A stretch of 64,000 bases of DNA, from contig JASEVX010000006.1 in the NCBI GenBank assembly GCA_031761405.1, positions 28,043,533-28,107,532 on the forward strand, in the 5' to 3' direction. Below, in pieces: positions 32,332 to 43,460 of the stretch (positions are counted from its first letter, which is position 1; each line of letters begins with the position of its first letter). Origin of the DNA: Serripes groenlandicus. Its lineage: Eukaryota; Mollusca; Bivalvia; Cardiida; Cardiidae. A model generated the notes under the pieces. The model searched no databases, had not been told where the DNA came from, and worked only from the letters and a program-made list of their open reading frames with translations. Both the position numbers and the translations under genes were made by a program.

Positions 32332-35300
32332 AGCTCACCAGATCACAAAGGGCTCAAGATGAGTTTGTGTGATCGCCTTTTGTCAGTCGTCCGTCAGCAT
32401 TTGCTAGTTAACACTCTAGAGGAAACATTTTGTATCCAATCTTCACGAAAGTTTATCAGAACGTATTACATCTCCATCAAATCTAGGCCAAGTTCGAAAC
32501 AGGGTCATGTGGGGTCACAAACTATAGGTTAATATATCAAATTAAATGAAAACTTTGTTAACACTCAGGAAGCCACATTTTAAACTTGAACATGTTGAAA
32601 CTTTGTCAGGATGTTTGTTTTAGTGATATCTAGGCCAAGTTTGAATATAGGTCTTGTCGGGTCAAAAACTAGGTCACTAGGCCAAATTGAAGGAAAATAT
32701 TGTTAACACTCTGGAAGCCACAATTTAAACATGAGCATGTTGAAACTTTGTATAAACATGAATAAATAATCAGCTTACCCTAAATAAATAAACCCTTGTA
32801 CTTATTAACAAATAACTAGGTCACTAGGCCAAATTGAAGGAAAATCTTGTTAACACTCTGGAAGCTGTGTTTTAAAGGTTTTTTGAGAAAAATCTTGTTC
32901 ACTAACACTATAGAGACTTGTTAACACTATAGAGACCGCTTTTTTGACTTGAGCAGCTTGAAACTTTGTCAGAATGTTTGTCTTGATGATATCTAGGCCA
33001 AGTATAAATATAGGTCATGTTGGGTCAAAAAATAGGTCACTAGTCCAAATTGAAGGAAAATCTTGTTTAACACTCTGGAAGCTGTGTTTTGAACGTGAAC
33101 ATGTTGAAACTTTACTAGAATGTTTGTCTTGATGATATCTAGGCTAAGTTCAAATATGAATCATGTTGGGTCAAAAACTAGGTCACTAGGCCAAATTTGA
33201 GAATAATCTTGTTAACACCATAGACACCGCTTTTTTCACTTGAGCAGCTTGAAATTTTGTCTTGGTGATATCTAGGCTTAATATGAAAATGGGTCTTGAT
33301 AATATCTAGGCTAAGCTTGATTATGTGTCATAAATATATAGAGACCGCATTTTTATCATACAACTAGGAATGAAATAAAATGAAAAGAAAGGCCGGTCGT
33401 GTCAACCTGGCAAATAATGTCTATAAAGCTAGGCTTCAACAAATTAATTAGTGTACAATGCGCACATAATTTATTTCATTTACAGTTGTGTTGAGAAGTA
33501 TCAACACTTCTTTGTAACAACCCCTGTGAAATGAACAGTTACAGTTCATGAATTATTCATGAAGTATTCATGAACTGTTCATGTTCAGATTTCATGAAAA
33601 TTCATTAAAGTCCTTGAAGTTAAAATGAGACTTATCCTTAAAATGTTCATGATGTAGCAGTTCATGAACTATGCATGGTTCATGAACTGTCCGTGAAATA
33701 CATTGAAGGTTATTTCATAGACTTTTCACTGCCAAACTCTCTTAAATAGTTCATGAATTATATATGAATCATTTAAGGACAATATATTTTATGCACAGTT
33801 CATGGTCAGTTCATGAATACTTGATTCATGAACTGTTCATGAAATTTCTTCTATATAACTTTATAGTCTCATTTTAACTTCATGTTCTGGAAATGAACTG
33901 TTCATGTCTCGAAATTCTGGAAAAGTTCATAAACCATTTAAGACAGGCAAATCTTGAATTGTCTTTGAACAGTTCTGGAATGTAATTCTGTAAACAATTC
34001 TGAAAGGGGAATGGTTCTACAATGGTAACCTGTACCAAATAGTCTGGGTGGACTGAAACCAGATTCTGTACAGAAGAAAATACAGAAAGTCTGTGCAGAT
34101 TTTGTACAGAAAATATTCTGGTTAATTGAAACATAGTTGAACCAGAATTCTATAATAATATTTTTACATGAAGACATGGCTTCTTCCAAATGCAATACTT
34201 TAATAAATCACCAATATAACATGTTGTTTTATGACATAGCACAATACAATTTGATAATTTAATTTATAATGTAACATTTAAGACATTTATCAAATGTGCC
34301 CATCAAGTTGTTCATAAGAAATTACAAAATTCGTCTCTGTGCCTTTGAACCACAACATATTTCTCCCACCAAAATATGTAAAGGAAGTAGTAAACATTAC
34401 TTTCTTCTTATTGAAGAGTTCCTGTATTTTATGCTAGAGTTAACTCCCTTGGTATATTTCAAATTGAAGTCAAGTTGTGTTTTTTGGTTATTCCACTTGT
34501 TTCACACTAAATTAAAAAGTCATTGTAGATTCTAATTTAATTAAATTAACTGAGTAAAAATATTATTTTAAAATCAGTGATGTTACTGTTTAATATAATT
34601 AACTAGTCACAGTGGTATATTGAAACTATATATAATTAGCAGGCTTGCAGTTATTATACTGCCAGATAGTTACTGTAAATTATGTGATTAATGGAATAAT
34701 TATATATATACATGGCTGGCATTTCATGAATGTTTTACAATTTATAACAATTGTACATTTCCTTCAATTTTTCTTGAAACTTTCAAAGGGTTGATTTCAT
34801 GGATGTTTTAAAAATATAATTTTCCTTCAACTGTCCTTGAACCATTATTGAAGTCAATCCATGCACCTTTTAAGAACTCAACAAATTCTTTAACTGTTCT
34901 GAAACCAGTATTGAAGTCAATTCATGCACGTTTTAAGAACTCAACAAACTCTTCAATTGTTCTTAAACCGGTATTGAAGTGAACTCATGAACATTTTAAG
35001 AACTTTAAATATTCTTCAACTGTTCTTGAACCATTCATGTCAGTTTATGAACATTTTTAAGAACTTTGACATTTTCTTGAATCAATCAAATTGGGCTTCA
35101 ACTATTCATGAACTGTTCAAGAAAAGACTTCAAGGACTGTTCATGTCCATAAGTTCATGAACACAACTCAAGAATTGATAAAGAGTGGTTCATGAACAAT
35201 CCTTAAAAGGTATGAAAAATTCATGATTTCATGAATTTCATTTCGCAGGGGAAACCCTCAAAAATCAATAAGTTTTGTCAGAAAATGCTTCCAGTCAACA

Positions 35301-35400
35301 AACATTGCAGCCAGGCAAAAATCTCATATTGCCATTGGCGCTGAAAGAGTTCAGTCTTAAATAGTCCCTTTCTCAGGTGAGCGATCCAGGGCCTCATTTT
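32332..35400. repeat. Mosaic element, family F, split by a nested insertion
   Basis: 5' AGCTCACCAGATCACAAAGG and the same ~150-bp units as 30151-31450 run to ~33360. The 3' part (CATATTGCCATTGGCGCTGA ... CTCAGGTGAGCGATCCAGGG) resumes at ~35325. The 33521-35251 element sits between, so insertion into an older copy is the simplest reading. Confidence 0.75.
33521..35251. mobile_element. TTCATGAAC-word transposon-like element, 1.73 kb
   Basis: Ends CCCCTGTGAAATGAA and TTCATTTCGCAGGGG are inverted repeats (14 of 15). Between them the palindromic word TTCATGAA, GTTCATGAAC and variants (GAACTGTTC, TTCTTGAA) recur dozens of times on both strands, densest in the outer 400 bp on each side. Nested in the family F element. 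No coding capacity. Confidence 0.75.
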
Positions 35401-35403
35401 TCT

Positions 35404-35545
35404 TGGTAAACAATGTAAATTTAGGTGCCATTGCTCGTTTTGAGCAATGGCTCCTAAATTTGCATTGTTTACACAGGCGTCAAAATTGCTCCTAAACCCC
35501 CTTCGAAATAGGTTTTAAGTTACAACCGTTTCACGCCAAGCCCTC
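35404..35545. repeat. MITE-B, 5'-truncated copy
   Basis: TGGTAAACAATGTAAATTTA, hairpin CCATTGCTC-GTTT-TGAGCAATGG, and right TIR ACCGTTTCACGCCAAGCCCT. Confidence 0.8.
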
Positions 35546-35554
35546 GAGTTAGAA

Positions 35555-35735
35555 CCATTTTAGCAAAAGGAGCAATTGCTCATAATGAACATTTTCTCCT
35601 TTTGCCACAATGTTTTCAACTCTATTCTTTAATAATGCTAACAGTTATAGAGATTTTCCATATCTTGGCCAAGATGTGTTCAAAGTTGTCTGCTGCAGAT
35701 TTCTTGTAAGGTGGGAAAAGGATTGAAAAGGTTTC
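35555..35735. repeat. MITE-A, 5'-truncated copy
   Basis: AGCAAAAGGAGCAATTGCTC ... GTTGTCTGCTGCAGATTTCT ... GTGGGAAAAGGATTGA. Confidence 0.7.
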
Positions 35736-35740
35736 ACAGT

Positions 35741-35969
35741 TTAACACTTTTCCACATATAACAAACTTTGAAAACATTTTGGAGCAGACAGCTTTTTGAA
35801 AATATAGTGACAAAAGAAAAAATTGATCAAAATGGGAAATTTCTCCTTTTACCAATGTTTTCCACTTTTATTCATAGTTTGTCCATTCAATTATAGAGAT
35901 TTTCTATTTTTTGACAAAATATGTTCAAAGTCGTCTGCTGCAGAATTGTTGTATGAGGAAAAGGGTTAA
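35741..35969. repeat. MITE-A copy
   Basis: TTAACACTTTTCCACATATA to GAGGAAAAGGGTTAA; left half rearranged. Confidence 0.85.
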
Positions 35970-36056
35970 TAAACAAACATGGTATATTTAAACTGAAATA
36001 GTGTAATGAAATTAAAATACACATTGGATTATATAATCATCAAAGTTGAATAACAT

Positions 36057-36259
36057 TATTATACCTCCTTCGAAGAAGAGGGGGTATAATAATATTATAG
36101 GAGTCACTGTGTCGGGCAGTCTGTGTGGCAGTCTGTGTGGCAGTCTGTCGGTCGGTCGGCTGGAAGTCATATTTTGTCCGGCCAGTTATGTAATGGTGTA
36201 GGTCAAGGTGCTGTCAAGGTGCTGTTTAGGGGGTATTTATTATCTTCAGTGATAGTTCT
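36057..36259. repeat. Family D repeat, short copy
   Basis: TTATACCTCCTTCGAAGAAG then AGGGGGTATAATAA (5' hairpin), GGCAGTCTGTGTGGCAGTCT tract, GTCATATTTTGTCCGGCCAG, 3' GGGGGTATTTATTATCTTCA then GTGATAGTTCTAGTT. Same ends as 196-478. Confidence 0.8.
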
Positions 36260-36476
36260 AGTTTTGTCAGAGCAAATAAGTGTGGCTTAGTCTGAAAGAC
36301 ATTTAAATAAGCCATTACATATGAAAATAAGTCCAATGTTGAAAAATATACATGGATTTCATGCAGTATAATACAACACATAAAAAAAAATGCCAATGTT
36401 TGAGACCAAACTTGGAATTCATGTTATTTTGAAACACTTAATGGATCATTCATATGATAATAAAGAAGTGTCTTAA

Positions 36477-36706
36477 TTAACCCTTTTCCTCATGCGACAA
36501 TTCTGCAGCAGACGACTTTGAACATATTTTGTCAAAAAATAGAAAATATCTATAACTGAATGGATAACCTATGACTAAAAGTGGAAAACATTGTGGCAAA
36601 AGGAGAAATTGCTTGTTTTGAGCAATTTCTTCTTTAGTCACTATGTTTTCAAAAAGTTGTCTGCTGCAGAGGCGTCAGAAAGCGTCTATATGAGGGAAAG
36701 GGTTAA
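36477..36706. repeat. MITE-A, complete copy
   Basis: TTAACCCTTTTCCTCATGCG to TGAGGGAAAGGGTTAA, 230 bp. Confidence 0.94.
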
Positions 36707-36839
36707 AGAGACATGTAATACTATGAGCATGAACATGAAAAGTGACATTTGAAAAGTGAAAATTGTTCATACATATTATCAAGACAATAATGAAGTAAAT
36801 ATGCATACATCAAATATAAACAGTTAGTTAGAAGATTTC

Positions 36840-37320
36840 TTGTTTAATTTTGGACAAAAGTTCATAGAAGAGAGGCGACCTTGATGCTCTGTATATAGGT
36901 GAAGAAAAAATGGTTTATTCATAATTTTACGAACCTTGTAAGCAGAGAAAATGTTTAATTGGATGCTTGTTGGCACCAGAATTATTTCACCAGAAAGATT
37001 ACTAATGATTGAAAAGTTGGGCCAAGAAACTTGCAATTTTGGAGCATACAAATCATATCTGTAATCAGTGTTGGCTGTTGAACATCAAAATGGAAGGACA
37101 TAGTGGTAGTTGCATAACGTAAACAAAGACGCAATGTTTCATGTTTGTGACTTCTAAAAGAATGTGGGCCTATCAGTGGCATGTATTAATTTAAATGTTT
37201 CTATACATATAAGCAATGTATTGATTAATAGCAAGGAAAAGGTAACATGGTCCTATGAAAGGAAATTACTGAAATCAATACTGTGCATTGTACTAGGCTC
37301 TGTTGTATGATAAAAACAAA
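36840..37320 (-). pseudogene. Possible decayed C-terminal tail of the env, frameshifted
   Basis: Directly after the env stop codon, two overlapping minus-strand open segments (about 37182-36982 and 37051-36824) in different frames read as protein-like sequence (KHETLRLCLRYATTT in one, KLQVSWPNFSIISNLSGEII in the other). Their order and the small overlap suggest one ancestral coding stretch broken by an indel near 37050, with stops between it and the env end. I believe some mollusc gypsy env proteins carry a cytoplasmic extension after the membrane segment, but this is recollection and not shown here. Confidence 0.35.
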
Positions 37321-37326
37321 TGAAGG

Positions 37327-39207
37327 TCACTCAGTCGGGTATGCCTTTATCATGTTGAGTTGATGCATTACTAGTAAGATTGCAGCCATAGATTTCAATT
37401 TGCGAAACAAATAAAAACTAACTATTGTAGATAATACAGATAAGAACAGGGCAACTATAGTCAGTATACCATTTAGGTGTGGCCGTGTTTGCTTGACTGG
37501 AATTTTCCCATCAAGAATTTGTTCAGCCAAGGTTTGGAAAATAATTTCATCTTTCTTTGCCTTTTTAACCATTCTAGAGAGGCTTAAATGATTATTTTGG
37601 TCCATAGCCAAAGTGTTGACCATTTCATGGTTGTACAACTTGAATTGTGGTAAAGAGACATTTAATGGTGAATGAAATAGTGTATCAGCTAAAATATTCT
37701 GGTATTGAGAAGAGTCAAAGAATTCTTGCAAAAGCACTAGATTCACTGGATGCATCTTTGTAATATGTTTTGATGTGTTATGACATGATGTTAATTGTGC
37801 AGGGAGGTAAAATTCTGAAGTAGTGAGTGAACATTTGCAAGGTACTTCAAAAATACAAAAGTTGCATCCTTGAATCATTTGATGTTGCAACCCACATTGC
37901 ATTGACAGTGTTGGTGTTTGGTATAAAAGAACCTTTTTAGAATGTAGTAACACAAGCCTGGGAGAAATGACATCACGAACAAATCTAAAGTTGCATAATT
38001 TGTGAGTTGTTTCTTTGTTATTAGAAAATAATGCTAAGATACAAGATTGTTTTGTAATTGGTGTCAAAGGAAAATGTTGGCATTGCATGAATGTGGACCC
38101 TTTGCATTTATCTAAATCTTCTTTCGTTAATGACAAATAATACTGTTGGTTGTTTGTTATAGCAAAGAATTTAGGTAAATCAAGTAAAGATGTAGCATGT
38201 TTTGATGTTTGATTGATTGGTACAGGTAACGAAATGACCTTGTAAACCTGTAATGGCTTGGGTTCACTAGAAATTGGAATCATGATTGTGAGGTACAAAA
38301 CTGAGTTGTTACGTGTGTATAAAAAATGAGAGCCACGATACATGTCAGAAGGTTTGTTTAAAGTTATGTAAAAGCCTGGATGCTTTGTAGTCAGAATATT
38401 TTGAACATCATTCAAGGTTGATTTTAAAATATCAAATGGGATTAACAATGGAGATAAATGTCCATTTGCTAAATGTATTACCCCTTGTTTAATTTGATCC
38501 AATTCATGGTTCAAATGATTGGATGCTTTAATGTGTTGCATCAGTAGCGATGTCATCTCCTCAAATGTTTCCTGCAAAGAATCGGCTGTTGTTTGTATTT
38601 GTCTTTGGATGTAATGAATTGCAATATTGTTTTCTTTGATACCTTTCACCAGGTTATCCACCCTACCATTGACTTTAGATTTGAATGAACTTAAATGCTG
38701 TGCATGTTGAGCAAGAGTAGTTTCAATAGACCTAGAATGCTTGTTTAAAGCATTCATATGTTTTGCTAAAACATTTACATCATTAACTGTGGCTCTTTCA
38801 TGAAGGGTCTTAGAAAATTGTCCTATAAAGGGCAACACTGAATGTTTAGATTTTGGTCTTTTCATTACAGACACATTAGGAACAAGTTGCTTTACAATTG
38901 TTAAGAAGTTGTTAAGTCTAGAAGCAGTTTCCATGTGCAGTGAATTAATTTGTGTTAGTATATGACTGATAAGCAAACAAGTAGCATTGTCCTTGTAACA
39001 GGTTCCTATAGGAGGCAAAGTGAGCTGTGTTGGGAGGTTGATTTCATAGGTATGGAGCCAATACTCACTAGACAAAACTATCTCCGAATGTCTTTCGAAA
39101 ATTACTCCATAATTGAGTCGTTGCAGTAGATTTGATCCATGGACAAAATTGATTTGTGCTAACCCAACCAGCACAAAGATAAGAAGTTTACTCGCAGTGA
39201 AACCATC
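37327..39207 (-). CDS. Errantivirus/baculovirus-F-like envelope protein (endogenous retroelement env)
   Basis: Minus-strand frame open from a splice acceptor (TTTATTTTCAG, just upstream of 39207) to a TGA after residue ~625. There is no good in-frame ATG; a GTG at 39174 is the first alternative start, so the natural N-terminus probably comes from a spliced leader, as in errantiviruses. In order: a hydrophobic signal-peptide-like segment (LLIFVLVGLAQ); an N-terminal ectodomain; at about residue 115 a basic, imperfect furin-like stretch (KRPKSKH) followed by LPFIGQFSKTL, the region where F-type proteins have the cleavage site and fusion peptide; an alpha-helical, coiled-coil-like stretch for ~150 residues; a Cys-rich region around 400-490; and a membrane segment near the C-terminus (LTIVALFLSVLSTIVSFYLF). 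Length is normal for F-type env. It lies antisense inside intron 3 of the SLC6 gene. No stop or frameshift interrupts it, unlike its gag neighbour. Membership is by eye; a gypsy/errantivirus env is the best reading. Confidence 0.75.
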   Translation of the reverse strand, partial: DGFTASKLLIFVLVGLAQINFVHGSNLLQRLNYGVIFERHSEIVLSSEYWLHTYEINLPTQLTLPPIGTCYKDNATCLLISHILTQINSLHMETASRLNNFLTIVKQLVPNVSVMKRPKSKHSVLPFIGQFSKTLHERATVNDVNVLAKHMNALNKHSRSIETTLAQHAQHLSSFKSKVNGRVDNLVKGIKENNIAIHYIQRQIQTTADSLQETFEEMTSLLMQHIKASNHLNHELDQIKQGVIHLANGHLSPLLIPFDILKSTLNDVQNILTTKHPGFYITLNKPSDMYRGSHFLYTRNNSVLYLTIMIPISSEPKPLQVYKVISLPVPINQTSKHATSLLDLPKFFAITNNQQYYLSLTKEDLDKCKGSTFMQCQHFPLTPITKQSCILALFSNNKETTHKLCNFRFVRDVISPRLVLLHSKKVLLYQTPTLSMQCGLQHQMIQGCNFCIFEVPCKCSLTTSEFYLPAQLTSCHNTSKHITKMHPVNLVLLQEFFDSSQYQNILADTLFHSPLNVSLPQFKLYNHEMVNTLAMDQNNHLSLSRMVKKAKKDEIIFQTLAEQILDGKIPVKQTRPHLNGILTIVALFLSVLSTIVSFYLFRKLKSMAAILLVMHQLNMIKAYPTE

Positions 39208-39312
39208 TGAAAATAAAGGAAAAAATAATACCTATAGAGATGTGAAAAGGTGGGAATGGTTTGGCCAGAACCTAACCCATCAGTACTCTTGTTAGCACTA
39301 CAACTTGCTTTA

Positions 39313-40003
39313 TCACAGACATTTGTCCATGATAAGGCACGAGACCCTATTATTGACTTTTTCCATTTTCTTCAACCATTTTTCGACAAAACATCTTTCA
39401 ATTGTATGCCTCGTCTCATTGCAAGTGGTGCAGAAATATTGATTTTGCCCAGAAAGAGATTTAGAAAAAACCGTCTTACCTTGTTGTCGTTTCTTAGCAT
39501 TATTTGCTGCTTGATGTTGATGTTGTTGTGAAAATGGCTGTTGCTGTTGATGAAAAGTCTGTAGTTGAGGTTGTTGTACATCAGCTCTCTGTTTCAACAA
39601 GAGCTCTGCCAATTGGTCCACTTTTGAAGTTACTGCCCCAAGTTCCAGTGTATGTGCCATGGATACATTGGGTCCAGTTGATGAAACTGCCCGTTCCGCG
39701 TGAAGGGCTGCAAGCTGAACACTATCAAGAGTTTTTAAGTCCTGTGGCATAACTCTTTGTTTCACTTTTTCCGACAAACCATCAATATAAAAAGTTCACC
39801 AGTAATGTCTTTGGCAACTGTCGGTTTGTTGGGGTCGCTGCCAGAAATCTGATAAAATAATCCATGCATAATTCGTTAAAATTTGACGAACTGAAGAAAG
39901 ATCCAAGTGACAGTCACTTCGTTTAAAATGTTTTTGGAAGCGTCTGAAAACCTCGTCCAGGTCCATTCTGGTGTCCTCTAGTATGGACCAGTACCAATTG
40001 CAT
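39313..40003 (-). pseudogene. Gag fragment with CCHC zinc knuckle (retroelement relic)
   Basis: Same strand and just upstream of the env frame. Translation from about 40003 down to 39313 gives a helical, capsid-like stretch, then a Gln/His-rich segment and a nucleocapsid knuckle C-x2-C-x4-H-x4-C (around 39395-39430), the classic retroelement Gag signature. The frame is broken by an in-frame TGA at 39798-39796 and by a TAA at the 5' end; the N-terminal half of Gag is missing. Protease, reverse transcriptase, RNase H and integrase, which should separate gag from env, are absent: only ~105 bases lie between the Gag stop and the env acceptor. Either a pol deletion or a rearranged locus explains this. 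Confidence 0.7.
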
Positions 40004-40386
40004 GCTTACCAACCCTCCAGATTTGAATAGGGTAACCCCACCCCACGATCGTCAGGTAAAAACTCTTGATTTTCGAAATTTAAAATAAAAAATTGTACTG
40101 AAAATTACTACAACCATTTTGTAACATCTACTTCTAAACAAATTGTCACTGATAAAAGGCCCTTTCTTTCAACAAGTTCAAAACAATGTGTGTCTGTCAA
40201 CTAAAATGATTTCTCCCTGTGTCATTAGAATAACAAAGATTCCATTTGTACTTACTATTTCATTCAAAAGCAAGTCTAATTTAAATGTGGTTAAGGTTTA
40301 TCTTTCTTGGATGCAATATGAAGTCATTGACACAATTAACAGACAACTTGCTTGATTTTCTAGTTACCACAATTAAAAGGTTTTTT

Positions 40387-40616
40387 TTAACCCTTTCCCT
40401 CATATAGACGCTTTCTGACGCCTCTGCAGCAGACGGCTTTTTGGAAACATAGTGACAAAAGAAGAAATTGCACAAAACATGCAATTTATCCTTTTGCCAC
40501 AATGTTTTCCACTTTTTGTCATAGGTTATCCATTCAATTATGGAGATTTTCTATGTTTTGACAAAATACGTTCAAAGTCGTCTGCTGCATAATTGTTGTA
40601 TGAGGGAAAGGGTTAA
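40387..40616. repeat. MITE-A, complete copy
   Basis: TTAACCCTTTCCCTCATATA to TGAGGGAAAGGGTTAA. Central hairpin GCAC-AAAAC-ATGC as in the 4811 copy, so the two belong to one subfamily. Confidence 0.94.
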
Positions 40617-40783
40617 TTTCAATGCATGAATTTGAAAACATGCCAAAATAATATTTAAATGCTAACATACAGTTGAAAATATTCTGTTAAATAGAAAACA
40701 TTCTCAAAATGAGTCTATATATTTCACTCTTTTCCTATAAATATTGAAAGTATTGTCTCCTGCATAGTTATCTTAATTCCGTT

Positions 40784-40966
40784 CTATATCATGAAAATTT
40801 CTACTGTTAAATTCATCGCTCTGAAAACCTCCCCCTTCAAACCCCAATCTCCCACTTTCATATCATGAAACTCCCCCTTGAAAATGAGAAAAGGTTGGTA
40901 AGCATGCAATTGTTTGCATGGACAGACAAATAAAATAGAAATCATGCCTTTTCCTAAATTGTTCAT
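40784..40966. repeat. Retroelement-associated repeat fragment of unknown type
   Basis: AAACCTCCCCCTTCAAACCC, ATCTCCCACTTTCATATCAT, AAACTCCCCCTTGAAAATGA, then GGTTGGTAAGCATGCAATTG, whose exact reverse complement stands at 39995-40014 beside the Gag relic. No function assigned. Bases 41050-41900 show nothing except a TATAAATA on the minus strand near 41382. Confidence 0.4.
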
Positions 40967-42161
40967 AGTTCAATAATAATGCAGCAGAAATAGGTTTGGT
41001 TGAGGACACTGTCAACTCAAAACTGCCCCAGTGTGCATAATAAGCTAATAACATAGCTTTAGTAGTTTTGCTCCTTTTCCAATAATAACAGCAAAGATTA
41101 ATTTTCTGTTCTCAAAACAAAACCTTAAATTGTCATTTAAGATTTAAGTAACTAACATCAGGAGAAAACAGAAAATATACATAATATAATTGTACAAACC
41201 ATGAATTGACAATTATGGAAATGCCCAAATACAAATCTATCACTTTAATCAACGGTCACATAGAGAGTAAGTGCCTGATATTCTTCTTCTACTTCTGGTG
41301 TTGTATACCCTCGCATTCGACTATAATAGCTGTTTGGCGAACAATGATAAAAAGTGCCTGATGATGATGAAAGTGTCTGGTATTTATAGGGCAAGTCCCA
41401 TGTCAAAGTGTTGAGCATTCGACCTCTCATGCCACCAACAAAAGGTAGGTGTGAGGAAAGGAACAAAGACTGCAGGATTTAGGGCTTGATTAGTTTTAAT
41501 CACTTATTAGGATAAGATTAATTTAGAAACCAAACAGCCAATTAAGCCTGCATGTTTGCAATTGTAGTTCTTAAGATGTTTTCAAAACAAACAATTTCTT
41601 TTGATTATCACTGTTTGGGAAAACATATTATTCAAGTGTTGAGACAGACTGAATTGTATATTACAAAATGAAAAATATGATTGCATAACTTTTTAAGTTT
41701 TACATCAGATTATTAAATATAATGATATATTTTTGAATTATTATTTATCAAAATATAAATAAAAAATGTGAACCATAAAATCTGCAACATTTACCTGTGG
41801 ATTAATTTTGAATGATGCATGTATTGCCTTCTTCTATGAATATTTATTTCAGTCAGAAGTTTTCATGTTTTCCATATATTAACAAAGACTGATCATATGG
41901 ATTTAATTTGTTCAGCATCTAACAAATCTGCTGCAGACGACGTAGAAAACATCAAGGAAATTTATTAAAATTAAGTTGTATGCTGGAGATGCATCAAAAT
42001 GCAGCTGTATATATGGAAAATGGTTAAAACACATGTCACTTTTGGTGTGGCACTCTCACGGAAAGTATTGCGTGGGACTATAAATTATAATAAATCGTGT
42101 TCAGTGATATAGTCTAGTTGTTCTTGGGAGAAATAAATTTTTGTTCTGTCATTGTTGACCT

Positions 42162-42410
42162 TTAACCCTTTCCCACAAATTTGCAGCAGATGACTTTGAA
42201 ATTATCAAATCAAAAATATAGAAAATCTCTATGAATTATACTATGTATATTAAATAGAGTTGAAATCATTGTGGCAAGTGGAAAATTTCTCATTATGAGC
42301 AATTTCTACTTTTGCCACAATTATTTCAAAAGTCGCAGGAAATTGCTTATCACCCTATTCAACCTTGATTGTAAAGTCGTCTGCAGCAGATTTGTTGTAT
42401 TTGGATAAGA
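42162..42410. repeat. MITE-A copy, right end decayed
   Basis: TTAACCCTTTCCCACAAATTTGCAGCAG-type left end, hairpin TTGCC..GGCAA, GTCGTCTGCAGCAGATTTGT. An older relic lies at 41925-42030. Confidence 0.7.
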
Positions 42411-42930
42411 TTCAAAACATCTGAGAATAAAAGCAAAATATCAGATGAATTAATTGGAAACAATCTTTTGATATGGAATTGATCCAAAATTCTCCTTTTT
42501 CTTCAATGTTTTGTTTTAATAAAGTCATGTGCTGCTCATAAATCTATGCCCTCATACAACTAATCTGCAGCATAGTACAACTCATATCCTAGAGCCTTCC
42601 AACTTTATCATCTACCTAAATAGTTCCCTGATGTCATTATTTTCGTCCTTTTCACATTACTCAAGTATTAATTTTGCCGTCAATTGAGAAGTGTCACTAT
42701 TTTCTGATGTCTGTTATATTTTTAATGCTTGTGTTCATGATTTTAGGAGACCTGAAGATAAAATATCAAAGTGTTAATATTTCAAAATATTTATAAATGA
42801 AAAATATATTTTGAAACAGTTGTTGTGAGCAATTTGTCCGCCTCAATGTTTTCAAAAGTCTTTTCTCTGGAAGCACCTAAGCCCTTGAGGTTGGTTATCA
42901 TGTCACAAGATGAACCGTATGTTATGTTTT

Positions 42931-43160
42931 TTAACCCTTTCCCTCATATATACGCTTTTTGACGCCTCTGCAGCAGACATATTTTTGAAAACCTTGTGAC
43001 AAAAGAAGGAATTGCTCAAAACGAGCAATTTCTCCTTTTGCCACAATATTTTCAATTTTTTTCAGTAATTATATCTTCATTTATGGGGATTTTCAATGTT
43101 TTTTCCTAGCTGTTTTCAAAGTTGTCTGCTGCAGATTTGTTGTATGAGGGAAAGGGTTAA
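42931..43160. repeat. MITE-A, complete copy
   Basis: TTAACCCTTTCCCTCATATA to GAGGGAAAGGGTTAA, GCTC-AAAAC-GAGC hairpin. Confidence 0.94.
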
Positions 43161-43282
43161 GAAGTAAAGAAAGTTATTTTTCAAAGTTTTACCAGCTATA
43201 TTGGTATCAAAGTAAAATGTGTGAAATATCAAGCTATATTTGGCGAGACCTGTCAAAGGTGACACAATTTTTTTCCAAACCT

Positions 43283-43460
43283 CTTTTAGTGGGCAGTGTG
43301 GCTCTAGCTCAGTCAATATTGACAAGGGCTTTTAATCAAGAGGTTATAAGTTTGATCACCGACTTAGCCATTTTTCTTTTTCGTAGCAATGGCTGCCATC
43401 CTTTGTGCTCAGGGTTGCAGGGTTAAGCATTATGACTGGCTGGCTGAGGTTGCGGGTACG
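43283..43460 (+). repeat. tRNA-derived SINE-2 copy
   Basis: GTGGCTCTAGCTCAGTCAAT (A box), GGTTATAAGTTTGATCACC (B box), AATGGCTGCCATCCTTTGTG, GCATTATGACTGGCTGGCTG. Confidence 0.65.

Noticed and set aside
41245..41466. 73-codon minus frame with TATAAATA, considered as LTR promoter or small exon
   Set aside because: The TATA-like word near 41382 is upstream of gag/env on the right strand, but no matching second LTR or TG..CA ends were found, so it is not claimed as a promoter.
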